Shown one piece after another: positions 63,443 to 64,000 of a stretch of 64,000 bases of DNA. The DNA is from CAVVIH01 sp963748295 (GTDB lineage Bacteria > Acidobacteriota > Vicinamibacteria > Vicinamibacterales > 2-12-FULL-66-21): assembly GCA_963748295.1 (NCBI GenBank), contig CAVVIH010000002.1, positions 434,001 to 498,000 on the forward strand, given 5' to 3'. The position numbers were made by a program, and so were the translations under genes. Under the pieces are notes generated by a model. That model was given only the letters and a program-made list of their open reading frames with translations. It had not been told where the DNA came from and searched no databases. Each line of letters starts with the position of its first letter. Positions within the stretch are counted from its first letter, which is position 1.

Positions 63443-64000
63443 TCATCTCGCGACCCTCGTCAGACTCCGCAGCTTCGTCACGAGCCCAGGAAGCTTCTCC
63501 AGAAACAGATCCACTTCCGCGTCCGTGTTCCCTGCGCCGAGGCTGATGCGGATCGAGTTCTGCGTGCGGTGCGACGGCAGGCCCATGGCGCGCAGCACGT
63601 GCGACGGCTCCAGCGTGCCCGACGAGCAGGCCGAGCCGGTCGACACCGCGATCCCTTCGAGGTCCAGCGCGATCAACAGCGACTCGGCCTCGACGCCGTC
63701 GACGCTGATGTTCGTCGTGTTCGGCACGCGCGGCCCCGATGCGCCGTTCACGGCGGTCCCGGGCACGCGCTCGATCACCGATCGCTCGAGCCGATCGCGC
63801 AGCGCGGCGAGACGCTGACCTTCAGCCGCGAGCTTCGTCCGCGCGCGCACGGCCGCGACGCCCAGGCCGGCGATGGCCGGCACGTTCTCCGTGCCGGCGC
63901 GGCGATTGCGCTCGTGCTTGCCGCCGGTCATGGTCGCGGTGATCCGCGTGCCTCTCTTGATCCACAGCGCGCCGACGCCCTTCGGGCCGTTGAACTTGTG
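63443..64000 (-). CDS. Cysteine desulfurase, C-terminal part (cut by window edge)
   Basis: About 185 residues of an IscS/NifS-type enzyme; the 5' part lies beyond the window. HKFNGPKGVGALWIKRGTRI contains the PLP-binding Lys, GTENVPAIAGLGVA follows, and GSACSSGTLEPSHVLRAMGL holds the catalytic Cys. It ends SIRISLGAGNTDAEVDLFLE ... KLRSLTRVAR. It supplies persulfide sulfur for Fe-S clusters or tRNA thiolation; position just before mnmA favours the latter. The gap 63262-63442 between them has AT-rich inverted words (attaacgattagcaattaac). Confidence 0.92.
   Translation of the reverse strand, partial: HKFNGPKGVGALWIKRGTRITATMTGGKHERNRRAGTENVPAIAGLGVAAVRARTKLAAEGQRLAALRDRLERSVIERVPGTAVNGASGPRVPNTTNISVDGVEAESLLIALDLEGIAVSTGSACSSGTLEPSHVLRAMGLPSHRTQNSIRISLGAGNTDAEVDLFLEKLPGLVTKLRSLTRVAR

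Overview
The window is high-GC chromosomal DNA, most likely from an Acidobacteriota genome close to the Vicinamibacteria. This is inferred from gene content, not from a marker tree: an ADOP-type permease, three Oar-like TonB-dependent receptors with N-terminal carboxypeptidase-like domains, two VWFA-related acidobacterial proteins, a DUF2911 protein, tandem sulfatase-fold/TPR proteins and an ECF42-type sigma factor with a DGPF (YCII) partner. No phage, transposase, integrase or CRISPR gene is visible.

Layout. 1-6.5 kb: small hypothetical genes, two tandem carboxypeptidase-regulatory-like proteins and a convergent VWA protein, all heavily frameshifted. 6.5-16.9 kb: an accessory-looking stretch of single, mostly secreted or zinc-finger genes in both orientations, with broken remnants, two PEP-CTERM genes (one broken), a prolyl-4-hydroxylase-like gene with a grafted tail, a secreted TonB-domain protein, and tRNA-Glu with copies of its 3' end repeated up to 2.6 kb away. 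16.9-21.4 kb: DGPF protein - ECF sigma factor - ADOP permease as overlapping genes, then a lipoprotein. 21.4-32.1 kb: intact housekeeping and hypothetical genes, including a degenerate receiver, esterase, large membrane proteins, APC permease, tRNA-Lys, HTH-CPBP protease pair, DUF2911 and arginase. 32.1-35.6 kb: a minus-strand heme operon (receiver, hemE, hemG, exported O-methyltransferase) with no hemH. 35.7-43.8 kb: acidobacterial hypotheticals, VWA protein, TonB receptor, four-helix-bundle protein and an orphan DNA methyltransferase. 44.0-48.3 kb: M20 peptidase, membrane protein, D,D-carboxypeptidase and FdhE-like protein. 48.4-58.8 kb: two tandem paralogous TonB receptors divergent from two sulfatase-fold/TPR proteins. 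59.1-64.0 kb: glgA, trxA, trxB, mnmA and the 3' part of a cysteine desulfurase gene.

The most striking non-coding signal is three families of about 7-bp tandem repeats (GGGAGTT, ACGTGCN, and a looser GTGCCAG type). They fill many intergenic gaps, mostly just after stop codons and often between convergent genes, and in several places they supply the stop codon or extend the reading frame. They resemble, in unit length only, the heptameric STRR repeats of filamentous cyanobacteria.

About 15 genes carry single-base frame breaks while others of equal length are intact, so uncorrected long-read indels are a serious possibility. Start and stop positions of frameshifted genes are given for the reconstructed gene rather than for each open frame.
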